NCBI GenBank assembly: GCA_025997755.1
Contig: BNVA01000126.1
Coordinates: 1 to 5,517, forward strand
Reading direction: 5' to 3'
Length of the DNA stretch: 5,517 nt
From: Spirochaetia bacterium
GTDB taxonomy: Bacteria > Spirochaetota > Spirochaetia > Treponematales > Breznakiellaceae
A model generated the notes under the pieces. It saw only the letters and a list, made by a program, of their open reading frames with translations. It searched no databases and was not told where the DNA came from. This document shows positions 1 to 5,517 of the stretch, piece after piece. Within the stretch, counting starts at the first letter, position 1. The number at the start of each line of letters is the position of its first letter. A program made the translations under genes and the position numbers.

Positions 1-998
1 CCGGCGGTTTTTGTTTTTATAAGCACATCTTCGATTTCTTTGACAGATATAGCCTTATTCATACTTTTAAGTATTTTATCACTCGCAGATTCTAACCCAT
101 AGAATATTATATCACATCCACAATCCTTCATCATATATAACAGTTCTTGAGTTATGAATTTTGATATTCGTAGCCAAATATACCATTTTAAATTGTACTT
201 TTTTATCCTTTTACAAAATTCTAACACACGCTCATAATTAACAGCAAATAATTCATCATTAAGGTGTATCTTATTTATATTATATTTAGCTACTAAAATA
301 TCCAATTCCTCGAATATTTTATCCATTGATCTTTGTCTATATCGTTGCCCGCCGGAATGACAACAAAAACTACAATTATAAGGACAAGAACGGCTGGTAG
401 TAAGAGGTGCTATACGATTACCTAATGGCGACAAGTCAAATAAACCAAATCCATCATAATCCGGATGTGGCAGTGAGTCTAAATCTGCAATACAATCTCT
501 AGGAGGTGTAGCCATTATACCCCCCCCCCCCCGATAAACTATGGACTCTACATTTGTTATGTCTCCATTTTCATATATAGTGTTTATAAGCTCACAGGTT
601 GTTATTTCGCCTTCATCCAAAATACCATAATCTGCAGAAGGTATCAATTTCATTGCTTCAACATGACTGTATGTAACTAAACCGCCACCAATAAAAGTAA
701 CTACATTTGGTTTTATTTTTTTTGCTGCATCAATAATTCGTTTCAATCCCGGATACCCCATAACCAAATCTCCAGAACCAACAAATGAAATATTATTGTT
801 TATTATAACATCACGCATTATTGAATATGCATTGTTATCATCCCAAATATTAAAATTAATTGTCCAAACATTGAATCCCGCTCTTTTTAATGCCGCAGAA
901 ACATATGCTATACCAACAGGCGGCAATATCCAACCATCTTCAGCAACAGCAAGATTCATTTTAGGCAAACAAAGAAGTATATTTCTATTATATATCAT
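1..998 (-). CDS. B12-binding-type radical SAM protein, C-terminus cut by window edge
   Basis: The frame is open from an ATG at 998 to the left edge (332 codons, no stop), so the C-terminus is missing. Residues about 5-140 look like the cobalamin-binding Rossmann domain of class B radical SAM enzymes: ILPPVGIAYVSAALKRAG near the start, then a GGG loop in FIGGGLVTYSH and the motif DEGEITT. A linker containing LDSLPHPDYDGF leads to the radical SAM domain, with CxxxCxxC at C205, C209 and C212 (SCPYNCSFC) for the 4Fe-4S cluster and SAM; GLESASDKIL further on is also typical. Family members methylate unreactive carbons or do other cobalamin-assisted chemistry; the substrate here is unknown. The ATG overlaps the preceding gene's TAA (TAATG), with only a weak GAGAAG ribosome site, so coupled translation is likely. 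A tract of 13 G encodes Gly157-160 between the two domains and keeps the frame only at its present length. Family assignment is firm; exact function is not. Confidence 0.9.
   Translation of the reverse strand, partial: MIYNRNILLCLPKMNLAVAEDGWILPPVGIAYVSAALKRAGFNVWTINFNIWDDNNAYSIMRDVIINNNISFVGSGDLVMGYPGLKRIIDAAKKIKPNVVTFIGGGLVTYSHVEAMKLIPSADYGILDEGEITTCELINTIYENGDITNVESIVYRGGGGIMATPPRDCIADLDSLPHPDYDGFGLFDLSPLGNRIAPLTTSRSCPYNCSFCCHSGGQRYRQRSMDKIFEELDILVAKYNINKIHLNDELFAVNYERVLEFCKRIKKYNLKWYIWLRISKFITQELLYMMKDCGCDIIFYGLESASDKILKSMNKAISVKEIEDVLIKTKTA
520..532 (-). repeat. 13-bp poly-G tract (poly-C on + strand) inside CDS, candidate phase-variation switch
   Basis: Thirteen consecutive C on the + strand read as G13 in the coding strand and supply the end of an Arg codon, three GGG codons and the first two bases of a GGT codon. 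At 13 G the radical SAM protein is in frame. With 12 G the next codons are GTA TAA, an immediate stop. With 14 G the frame runs TAT AAT GGC TAC ACC TCC TAG and stops. Slippage by one base would therefore leave only the cobalamin-binding half (about 160-166 residues). Homopolymers of this length are known to slip in surface-structure genes of several bacteria; that this one does is inferred. Confidence 0.7.
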
Positions 999-1000
999 TA
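996..1000 (-). promoter_or_regulatory. TAATG stop/start overlap (translational coupling)
   Basis: The TAA stop of the upstream SPASM gene and the ATG of the B12-type radical SAM gene share one base. This arrangement normally lets terminating ribosomes reinitiate, which fits the poor ribosome-binding sequence (GAGAAG at 1003-1008) in front of the downstream gene. Confidence 0.75.
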
Positions 1001-2017
1001 CGCTTCTCGTAATTTTTGCGCTATCAGTTTACCTACTTTATCAGGATGATCATCTCCAATACAAATACAATTTTTGCAAAACTCAATTTCTTTTTTTCTG
1101 CCTTCCATGTGCATAATTTGTATATTGCGCAAAAACTTAGATGCCCATATTTCTTTTAATGATTTTTTCCGAACATCACCATATTGAGTTAAAAATTTCC
1201 AATCCTGCGGACACATACCTACAACACCGTTAGAATGAATCATCATACTGGTAACAGGATAGGCACATAAAACTTGTGTTTCGGTTACTACATTTCCGTT
1301 GAAACGTGCAGGCAATGCTTTTTCAGGCATAACCATTTCTTCAAACTCCGACCATGTTCCAGCCACATTTTGCACCATCATAAAATCGGTGATTTTATCA
1401 AACATATCAAAGAAATGGTCAAAATCTTCCTTATTATAAAAAGTAGCATTTGTTATCTTAGCGGAAAGACGTGCCTTACCTCGACTGCGATTATACAAAT
1501 CAGCAAAATTCTCAAGAAATTTATTCATATCTATATTTGCTCCGGCAATCTCCTTATACTGCTCAGATGTCATAGCTTCAACTGAAATGCGTATCAAATC
1601 AACACCAGCATCTACAAGTTCTTGATTCAGTTTTGGATTTAATAATATTCCGTTAGATACAATTCTAATTTCATTGGTAACTTTTTTCGATTTTAGGTAA
1701 GCAATCATCTCAGGTGTTTGGGGGTTGAGCAAAGGTTCTCCAAAACCATAAACATTTACAACTTTTATAGGATCGGGAAATTCCGCCATATCATCAACTG
1801 CTTTCTTGAATAAATCCAAAGACATAATTTTATGGCGTTCGTCGTCTCTATAATGCGCCTTATTACAGGGGCAAAAATTGCATTTTATATTGCACGCACC
1901 GCAAGGGTCGATGAAGATGATTATTGGCGTACTCAGCGGAACTATATCCTCAAGAGGAATACGTCTGTGCCGTGTTTCAAGACGCTCGCGTGCATATAAT
2001 GTTGGATCTTCTCTCAA
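998..2017 (-). CDS. Radical SAM/SPASM-type protein (tandem paralogue A)
   Basis: A 339-residue radical SAM enzyme. The cluster motif CxxxCxxC is C42, C46 and C49 within CGACNIKCNFCPC, with extra cysteines at 39 and 51. GFGEPLLNP (91-99) is the GGEP-type SAM-binding strand, IVSNGILLN (119-127) and RISVEA (143-148) are further core strands. The C-terminal part carries C251, C269, C314, C317 and C319 with the spacing and context (HSNGVVGMC, SLKEIW, CKNC) of a SPASM/Twitch domain, which binds auxiliary Fe-S clusters. Known SPASM enzymes oxidise or epimerise peptides or aminocyclitols, or act as maturases; the substrate here cannot be assigned. The start is a TTG, chosen because GGAGG lies six bases upstream and the next in-frame Met is residue 65. 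It lies 23 bases after the preceding gene, to which it is similar along its whole length, and its stop overlaps the next start. The first ~100 codons look richer in G+C than the neighbouring genes. Confidence 0.92.
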   Translation of the reverse strand: MREDPTLYARERLETRHRRIPLEDIVPLSTPIIIFIDPCGACNIKCNFCPCNKAHYRDDERHKIMSLDLFKKAVDDMAEFPDPIKVVNVYGFGEPLLNPQTPEMIAYLKSKKVTNEIRIVSNGILLNPKLNQELVDAGVDLIRISVEAMTSEQYKEIAGANIDMNKFLENFADLYNRSRGKARLSAKITNATFYNKEDFDHFFDMFDKITDFMMVQNVAGTWSEFEEMVMPEKALPARFNGNVVTETQVLCAYPVTSMMIHSNGVVGMCPQDWKFLTQYGDVRKKSLKEIWASKFLRNIQIMHMEGRKKEIEFCKNCICIGDDHPDKVGKLIAQKLREA

Positions 2018-2023
2018 ATATGA

Positions 2024-2028
2024 CCTCC
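2024..2028 (-). promoter_or_regulatory. Ribosome-binding site GGAGG deciding a TTG start
   Basis: GGAGG sits six bases before the TTG at 2017 on the minus strand. No ATG or GTG lies at a suitable distance in that frame, so this site supports the non-ATG start of the first SPASM paralogue. Confidence 0.75.
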
Positions 2029-2040
2029 GAAAAAGTGCTG

Positions 2041-3051
2041 CTAAATTCTTTTTAGTAGTTCATCCATATATTGGTCTACATTATCAGCAGGCATATTCTG
2101 GTATAATATACTCTGACAATCTTTGCACTGCGGATAAGTTTCGCGAAGACCTTGCAGATGCGTTTTCATTATTTTTTTGTGTTCCGCACCATACCACAGT
2201 TCAGTTATTGGGGTTTCAAAAACATTTCCCCAAAATAATCTAGGAGTAGCACTACAAGCCGATAGATCACCGTTTAGTTCAAGATACGCACAAGTAAAAA
2301 TCGTATCACAGCATTTTTTGTTTATCACATCATAACCGTACCGATGATTACCCGATACATTATCCATGGGTACATCACAAAAAAGCCGATAAGCATTTTC
2401 TATATTTATCGTATCACAAACTGGTGAGTAAATATCATAAAACTTTTTTTCAGCTTCTTTGTTTGGAAATGCAGTATCTATACCTTTGAGATAAACAGAG
2501 CATTTATTTTCTTTTGAGCCATAATCATGAAAAAATCGAATCTCATCAATAAATTTTTCAAAATCAATATCGATATCACAATTCTCTTTGTAGTCTTCTG
2601 CAGAGATACCCTGCAGAGATATAAGAATTCTTGTTAAACCAGCATCTATCAGGGTTTTTGACATTTCATTGCTAAGCCGTGCACCATTTGTAAGCAATTC
2701 AATTCTTTCTGAAATACCAGAATTTTTTACTAACAAAATCATATCAATAATTTTGGGATGCATTAGATTCTCGCCAACACCGGAAAACTGAAAAACTTTT
2801 AATTTTTTTTGTTTCTGTTGGCACAACTGCTTAAATTGATCTACTATGATTTGAAATTTTTCCCATGAAAGCAGACCTTTTGTGCCTTTTACCCTTTTGC
2901 TCTCAATTGAGTTTTTGCAATATTTGCAGGCAAAGTTACAAATATCACTAACCGAAACTTGCACAGAAAACGGCACAGGTAACGGAATCGCATCCTTCAA
3001 CAAAACCCGATTTATCTCTCGACCGGAATTCATTTTTGCTAATTTACTCAT
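2041..3051 (-). CDS. Radical SAM/SPASM-type protein (tandem paralogue B)
   Basis: A 336-residue radical SAM enzyme. The CxxxCxxC motif is C38, C42 and C45 in DICNFACKYC. The GGEP-like strand reads FSGVGENLMHP (89-99), with Asn where Pro is usual; LLTNGARLSN and RILISLQG follow as core strands. C-terminal cysteines at 247, 248, 254, 266, 309 and 312, in the context LNGDLSAC, ITELWYG and CKDC, match a SPASM/Twitch auxiliary-cluster domain. It aligns from end to end with the next gene downstream (both start with a PLxxP strand before the cluster motif and share DAG..RI.IS and CxxC near the end), so the pair arose by duplication. A longer reading from a GTG at 3057 is possible, but that codon is one base from AGGAG while the ATG at 3051 is seven bases away, so the ATG is preferred. 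A transposase remnant lies just upstream. The reaction and substrate are unknown. Confidence 0.92.
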   Translation of the reverse strand: MSKLAKMNSGREINRVLLKDAIPLPVPFSVQVSVSDICNFACKYCKNSIESKRVKGTKGLLSWEKFQIIVDQFKQLCQQKQKKLKVFQFSGVGENLMHPKIIDMILLVKNSGISERIELLTNGARLSNEMSKTLIDAGLTRILISLQGISAEDYKENCDIDIDFEKFIDEIRFFHDYGSKENKCSVYLKGIDTAFPNKEAEKKFYDIYSPVCDTINIENAYRLFCDVPMDNVSGNHRYGYDVINKKCCDTIFTCAYLELNGDLSACSATPRLFWGNVFETPITELWYGAEHKKIMKTHLQGLRETYPQCKDCQSILYQNMPADNVDQYMDELLKRI

Positions 3052-3058
3052 AAACACA

Positions 3059-3063
3059 CTCCT
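3059..3063 (-). promoter_or_regulatory. Ribosome-binding site AGGAG deciding the ATG start
   Basis: AGGAG is followed by TGTGTTT and then ATG at 3051. The GTG two codons earlier (3057) is only one base from the site, too close for initiation, so the gene starts at the ATG. Confidence 0.8.
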
Positions 3064-3128
3064 AAAACATAATGAATAAAATATAGTACTATTTATGCAT
3101 GGTAATCTATTAATTACAAATATTCAAG

Positions 3129-3297
3129 CTATGGCGACCGCACCGCATCTGGGAAAAGTTCTTCTGTCATGTTTTTTATCCACATAGTCCCATCGCTTAC
3201 AATTATAGTTTCAAACTCTTCATAGCCATTACGGAACGCACACGTACAAATGCTTCTTGAATTCAAGAACACTACCAAGATATGCTACATACTCTTT
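3129..3297 (-). pseudogene. Frameshifted internal fragment of a DDE-type transposase
   Basis: This gap contains two short reading frames that join into one protein-like segment. The first, 3297-3235, encodes 21 residues beginning KEYVAYLGSVLEFKK and is preceded directly by a stop. After a single extra base at 3234, the second, 3233-3129, begins RNGYEEFETIIVSDG, continues MWIKNMTEELFPDA and ends in a stop. The pattern 'I(V)SDG..WI.N...ELFPDA' is the catalytic-Asp region of transposases I recall as ISKra4/ISLre2 (UPF0236)-like; the exact family is from memory and unchecked. Only about 55 residues of a protein normally several hundred long remain, with no start, no ends and no terminal repeats visible, so it is inert. 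It shows that an insertion sequence once sat in, or helped build, this locus. A 16-bp perfect palindrome (TTCTTGAATTCAAGAA, 3254-3269) lies inside it and is probably fortuitous coding sequence. Confidence 0.65.
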
Positions 3298-3319
3298 TTA
3301 AAAAATCTTTATTCTCCTA

Positions 3320-4267
3320 CTATGGATTATTGATCACTAAATTTTCATTCTTAAACAACTCCGTATATTTCTCTTTAAAAACTTTTGCTATCATAGCAAA
3401 AATAAACGCAAAACTCTTAAACAAGCGATGTATCGGATTAATTTTATCACGGTAATAGAAATTAAAATAGAATATTTTCATATCCAAAAGTAAAAAAAAC
3501 CGCTTGATCATTTTATGAATATTTATATTAAAAGTGAGCGAACTATGACCTTTACGCCATACAAACCCGGGGAAATTTAATACAACAAAGTTATTTCTTA
3601 TAAATACCCATTGTGCTATAGGCTCCTCATTCCATATCCATTTTCTTTTTGTGGGTTTAACATCATCTACTAATTTATCTAATATTTTTTTGGGTATACA
3701 CATTCCAACATTTCCTATACCACTTTTTACTTCATAAAATTGTACATAGCTGGTTTTAATTCCTGTATGACAAGATAATATTTCGACATCGCGAATTTCA
3801 TCAACATGAAATATTTCCTTTTTATTAAATTGAGAGCTATCTATTCTACTATGAAGAGATTGGATGCCATCAAGTCTAATATCATATTTTGATACCAGAA
3901 CAAAACAAGCATCAATAGCAGGATATTGTTCCATATAGGCAATTTGCAATTTTACCCTATCGGGAAGCCATGGATCAGCTTCTTGTGCACTCATTATGTA
4001 TTTACCTGAACAATAAGTTAATCCATTCCAGAAATTCAATCCCGGACCACACAAATTTTTTTCGTTAAAAACTAATTTTATTATATTTGGATATTTTTCC
4101 TTATAAGATAAAATCACTTCTCTTGAATTGTCTGTGGAGCAATCATCGCATATTATAATTTCATATGGGTAATTATGCTTTTGATTAATAATAGAATCAA
4201 GTGTTTCTGCTATAAACTCACCTCCATTGTAAGAAGTAAAAACAACAGAAAACATACATTGATCCAT
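3320..4267 (-). CDS. Family 2 (GT-A) glycosyltransferase
   Basis: A 315-residue protein that transfers a sugar from a nucleotide donor, probably at the cytoplasmic face of the membrane. The N-terminus is a standard GT2 nucleotide-binding half: FSVVFTSYNGGEFIAETL (6-23), then EIIICDDCSTDNSREVI (36-52). At the usual DxD metal site, before WLPDRVKLQ, the sequence is QEAD (95-98), so only the last acidic residue and a shifted Glu are retained. NEEP (213-216) stands where the catalytic ED motif is expected, and WRKGHSS (237-243) matches the conserved R..H segment near the end of the catalytic domain. The tail after residue 255 is rich in Phe, Lys and Tyr with two hydrophobic patches (257-272 and 285-297), suggesting peripheral membrane contact rather than clear transmembrane helices. 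The ATG start is preceded by AGGTGAG about eight to ten bases upstream. It lies 158 bases after the radical SAM gene upstream. Donor and acceptor are unknown. Confidence 0.9.
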   Translation of the reverse strand: MDQCMFSVVFTSYNGGEFIAETLDSIINQKHNYPYEIIICDDCSTDNSREVILSYKEKYPNIIKLVFNEKNLCGPGLNFWNGLTYCSGKYIMSAQEADPWLPDRVKLQIAYMEQYPAIDACFVLVSKYDIRLDGIQSLHSRIDSSQFNKKEIFHVDEIRDVEILSCHTGIKTSYVQFYEVKSGIGNVGMCIPKKILDKLVDDVKPTKRKWIWNEEPIAQWVFIRNNFVVLNFPGFVWRKGHSSLTFNINIHKMIKRFFLLLDMKIFYFNFYYRDKINPIHRLFKSFAFIFAMIAKVFKEKYTELFKNENLVINNP

Positions 4268-4425
4268 AAAATATTACTCACCTAACTCAATCGGTTTTAT
4301 ATACATTTTTTTACATCTTTTGTTTTTATAAACACATTTGGATATAGAGCTTCTAACATCCTTATTTTATTGTAAGTTATCTTTATTTTTTTAATGCCCA
4401 ATTACGATAACCGACACATATTATT
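4268..4425 (-). other. Intergenic stretch with a 34-codon open frame, possible gene remnant
   Basis: Between the first radical SAM gene and the glycosyltransferase there is no clear hairpin terminator. On the minus strand, 4401-4297 is open for 34 codons and ends in TAA; it reads like real protein (for example MLEALYPNVFIKTKD) but has no credible start or ribosome-binding site and an in-frame stop just before it. It may be the tail of a decayed gene, or chance in AT-rich DNA. AGGTGAG at 4277-4283 serves the glycosyltransferase. Confidence 0.3.
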
Positions 4426-5334
4426 CTAATTTACAGTCCATTCTGAAATTTCAAACTTTGATCTTTCCCATGTTAACCCTTGCACAATTTTTGAAGTGTT
4501 GCAATATTTACAAAACGGGATAGGTTTATTTAAAAACTTAATTACTTCACTTCTGGTCTTTACCTTATATATATCAAGATAATCCTCTTCTGTTATGTCC
4601 ATATTCTTTTTGAAATAATCATTAAAAAAACCACTATATGCACTTGTAAAACAGGGGAATAACTTGCCATCTTTTAATGGAACTGACCATGAATATGCAT
4701 ACGGACACTTACCGTGATTTTTCTTTGCAGTACTTACCGCTTCTACTGATAATGGAAACTTAGTCATATATTGACGATCTCGTTCTGCAAATATAATACG
4801 TGCATTATATTTTTTTGCGGTATTTTCGATCTCGCTATAATTTAAATTGACTGGATAATAACTTACTAGTATTTGAGCATTATTCTTTGCACATGATTTC
4901 CAAAATTCTTCATTTTGTTTTAATAAAAGCAAACCATTTGTAAGAATCGAAATTTTAGCAGATTTAAAGTACTTCCGTGTTATATATATAAATTCTGCTA
5001 ATCTTGGATGCAACAGAGGCTCACCCCCCATAATATTCATAACGCGAATTTTTTTTAATATTTTAGAAAGTTGAATACAGTCCTTTTCATAGTCTGCTGG
5101 ATCTACAAAAGTTTCTGGAGCAAGTGGCGAAAAATGCAGACAATGTGCACAATTCAAGTTACAGTGATCGACTGCGTGAAAATCAATCACAAATGCACGA
5201 GTTGTATTTAAAAAAAATCGTTGCACATATCGCCACACGCGCAGACCAAAAGGTCTTATAATGAGCCTTATTTTTTCGGGAAGTAATCTCCTATATATTT
5301 TTATCAAACCCCCAAGAAAATCATCAGTATTCAT
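4426..5334 (-). CDS. Radical SAM protein with amphipathic N-terminal arm and SPASM-like tail
   Basis: A 302-residue radical SAM enzyme from the ATG at 5334. The first ~45 residues (LGGLIKIYRRLLPEKIRLI and onward) are basic and amphipathic, resembling N-terminal arms I know from capsule and O-antigen proteins, and may hold it at the membrane. The cluster motif is C58, C62 and C65 in AVDHCNLNCAHC, followed by LHFSPLAPE, a signature of an uncharacterised radical SAM group often found beside glycosyltransferases. NIMGGEPLLHP (100-110) binds SAM and ILTNGLLLL follows. Cysteines 210, 228, 275 and 278, with LKDGKLFPC and FCKYC, suggest a reduced SPASM domain with an auxiliary cluster. A longer reading from TTG at 5349 adds five residues, but that TTG lies upstream of and abuts the AAGGAG site, so the ATG is preferred. 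It is the first gene of the visible set. The reaction is unknown; modification of a sugar or of a carried group is an inference from context. Confidence 0.9.
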   Translation of the reverse strand: MNTDDFLGGLIKIYRRLLPEKIRLIIRPFGLRVWRYVQRFFLNTTRAFVIDFHAVDHCNLNCAHCLHFSPLAPETFVDPADYEKDCIQLSKILKKIRVMNIMGGEPLLHPRLAEFIYITRKYFKSAKISILTNGLLLLKQNEEFWKSCAKNNAQILVSYYPVNLNYSEIENTAKKYNARIIFAERDRQYMTKFPLSVEAVSTAKKNHGKCPYAYSWSVPLKDGKLFPCFTSAYSGFFNDYFKKNMDITEEDYLDIYKVKTRSEVIKFLNKPIPFCKYCNTSKIVQGLTWERSKFEISEWTVN

Positions 5335-5340
5335 ATAAAA

Positions 5341-5346
5341 CTCCTT
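5341..5346 (-). promoter_or_regulatory. Ribosome-binding site AAGGAG deciding the ATG start
   Basis: AAGGAG is followed by six bases (TTTTAT) and ATG at 5334. The in-frame TTG at 5349 directly precedes this site and cannot be served by it, so the protein is five residues shorter than the longest open frame. Confidence 0.8.
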
Positions 5347-5356
5347 CAACAGAAAG

Positions 5357-5386
5357 ATACTAAAACTTTTATAGCGTTCGTGTCAA
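5357..5386 (-). promoter_or_regulatory. Candidate sigma-70-type promoter for the minus-strand cluster
   Basis: On the minus strand a perfect TTGACA (5386-5381) is followed after 18 bases by TAGTAT (5362-5357), a 4-of-6 match to TATAAT. Transcription would begin about 20 bases before the first radical SAM ATG. The -35 box is good; the -10 box is imperfect, and a TATAAA seven bases after TTGACA is wrongly spaced to pair with it. Confidence 0.4.
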
Positions 5387-5517
5387 GGCAGCGAATTGCG
5401 CCACGTTAAATCTAACCATTGGAGCACAGATGCGCCAAGTAAAATTCTAACCATAGAAAAACTAAAATCCTTCCTGCGGGACAAAACGCAAGGGGGAAAG
5501 GAATGGGATTTACTATG
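5387..5517. other. Leader region at right edge, possible IS end or divergent gene start
   Basis: No minus-strand coding sequence is convincing here. The stretch holds the direct repeats and becomes G-rich at the edge, unlike the AT-rich DNA to its left. On the + strand AGGGGG (5491-5496) lies six bases before an ATG at 5503, with a second in-frame ATG at 5515, so a divergent gene could begin here; only 15 bases of it would be visible, so no product can be named. Confidence 0.3.
5397..5454. repeat. Pair of imperfect 23-24 bp direct repeats, 34 bp apart
   Basis: On the + strand, 5397-5419 and 5431-5454 share TGCGCCA at the left and TCTAACCAT at the right, with an AT-rich centre that differs by a few bases and one indel. 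Eleven bases separate them. Repeats like this can be transposase-binding sites near an IS end or operators; they lie just upstream of the candidate promoter. Confidence 0.6.

Noticed and set aside
520..532. Poly-C run as a frameshift that breaks the left-edge gene
   Set aside because: Codon-by-codon reading shows the frame is continuous through 13 G; the gene is simply unfinished at the window edge.
796..3079. Four + strand open frames (796-1116, 1274-1585, 1878-2243, 2882-3079)
   Set aside because: Each lies over a well-supported minus-strand gene, lacks a family-like sequence and has no clear ribosome-binding site; they are shadows.
3064..3128. Promoter before the SPASM pair
   Set aside because: The AT-rich stretch has several weak -10-like hexamers but no -35 at correct spacing that stands out from background.
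3254..3269. 16-bp perfect palindrome as an operator
   Set aside because: It falls inside the transposase fragment where it encodes part of VLEFKK, so it is most simply coding sequence.
3280..3319. Rho-independent terminator after the glycosyltransferase
   Set aside because: There is only an A/T run (TTTTTTAAAAA) with no G+C stem.
4297..4401. RiPP precursor peptide for the SPASM enzymes
   Set aside because: It has no start or ribosome-binding site, only one Cys, no leader/core layout and lies away from the SPASM pair; a remnant is more likely.
5397..5454. CRISPR array
   Set aside because: Only two imperfect units with an 11-base spacer, which is too short and too few.

Overview
This is an AT-rich bacterial window in which every convincing gene lies on the minus strand and reads right to left. 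Strong AGGAG/GGAGG ribosome-binding sites and four oxygen-sensitive radical SAM Fe-S enzymes point to an anaerobic or microaerophilic bacterium. I cannot assign a phylum. A glycosyltransferase among the enzymes, and the N-terminus of the first one, suggest a surface-polysaccharide or glycoconjugate locus, or another secondary-modification locus. None of the products can be tied to a known gene symbol.

Layout in transcription order: (i) 5350-5517, a leader with a perfect TTGACA box, a pair of 23-24 bp direct repeats and a G-rich right edge that may be the end of an insertion sequence or the start of a divergent gene; (ii) 4426-5334, a radical SAM protein with a basic, amphipathic N-terminal arm and a SPASM-like C-terminal cysteine set; (iii) 4268-4425, an intergenic stretch with a 34-codon unexplained open frame; (iv) 3320-4267, a GT-A family 2 glycosyltransferase with a degenerate metal-binding motif; (v) 3052-3319, a gap holding a frameshifted scrap of a transposase; (vi) 2041-3051 and 998-2017, two tandem radical SAM/SPASM paralogues; (vii) 1-998, a cobalamin-binding-type radical SAM protein that starts inside the stop codon of its neighbour (TAATG) and runs off the left edge. 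This last gene is easy to miss because its stop codon lies outside the window.

Genes (vi) and (vii) form a tight unit with a 23-base gap and then a coding overlap, so they are probably co-translated. The most striking feature is a run of 13 G (13 C on the + strand, 520-532) inside gene (vii), at the hinge between its cobalamin-binding and radical SAM domains. At 13 G the frame is open; at 12 or 14 G it stops within a few codons. That is the layout of a phase-variable ON/OFF switch on a radical SAM enzyme.

A reasonable inference is that the glycosyltransferase adds a sugar and the radical SAM enzymes oxidise, epimerise, methylate or otherwise remodel a sugar or attached group. The substrate cannot be read from the sequence, and no RiPP precursor peptide is evident.
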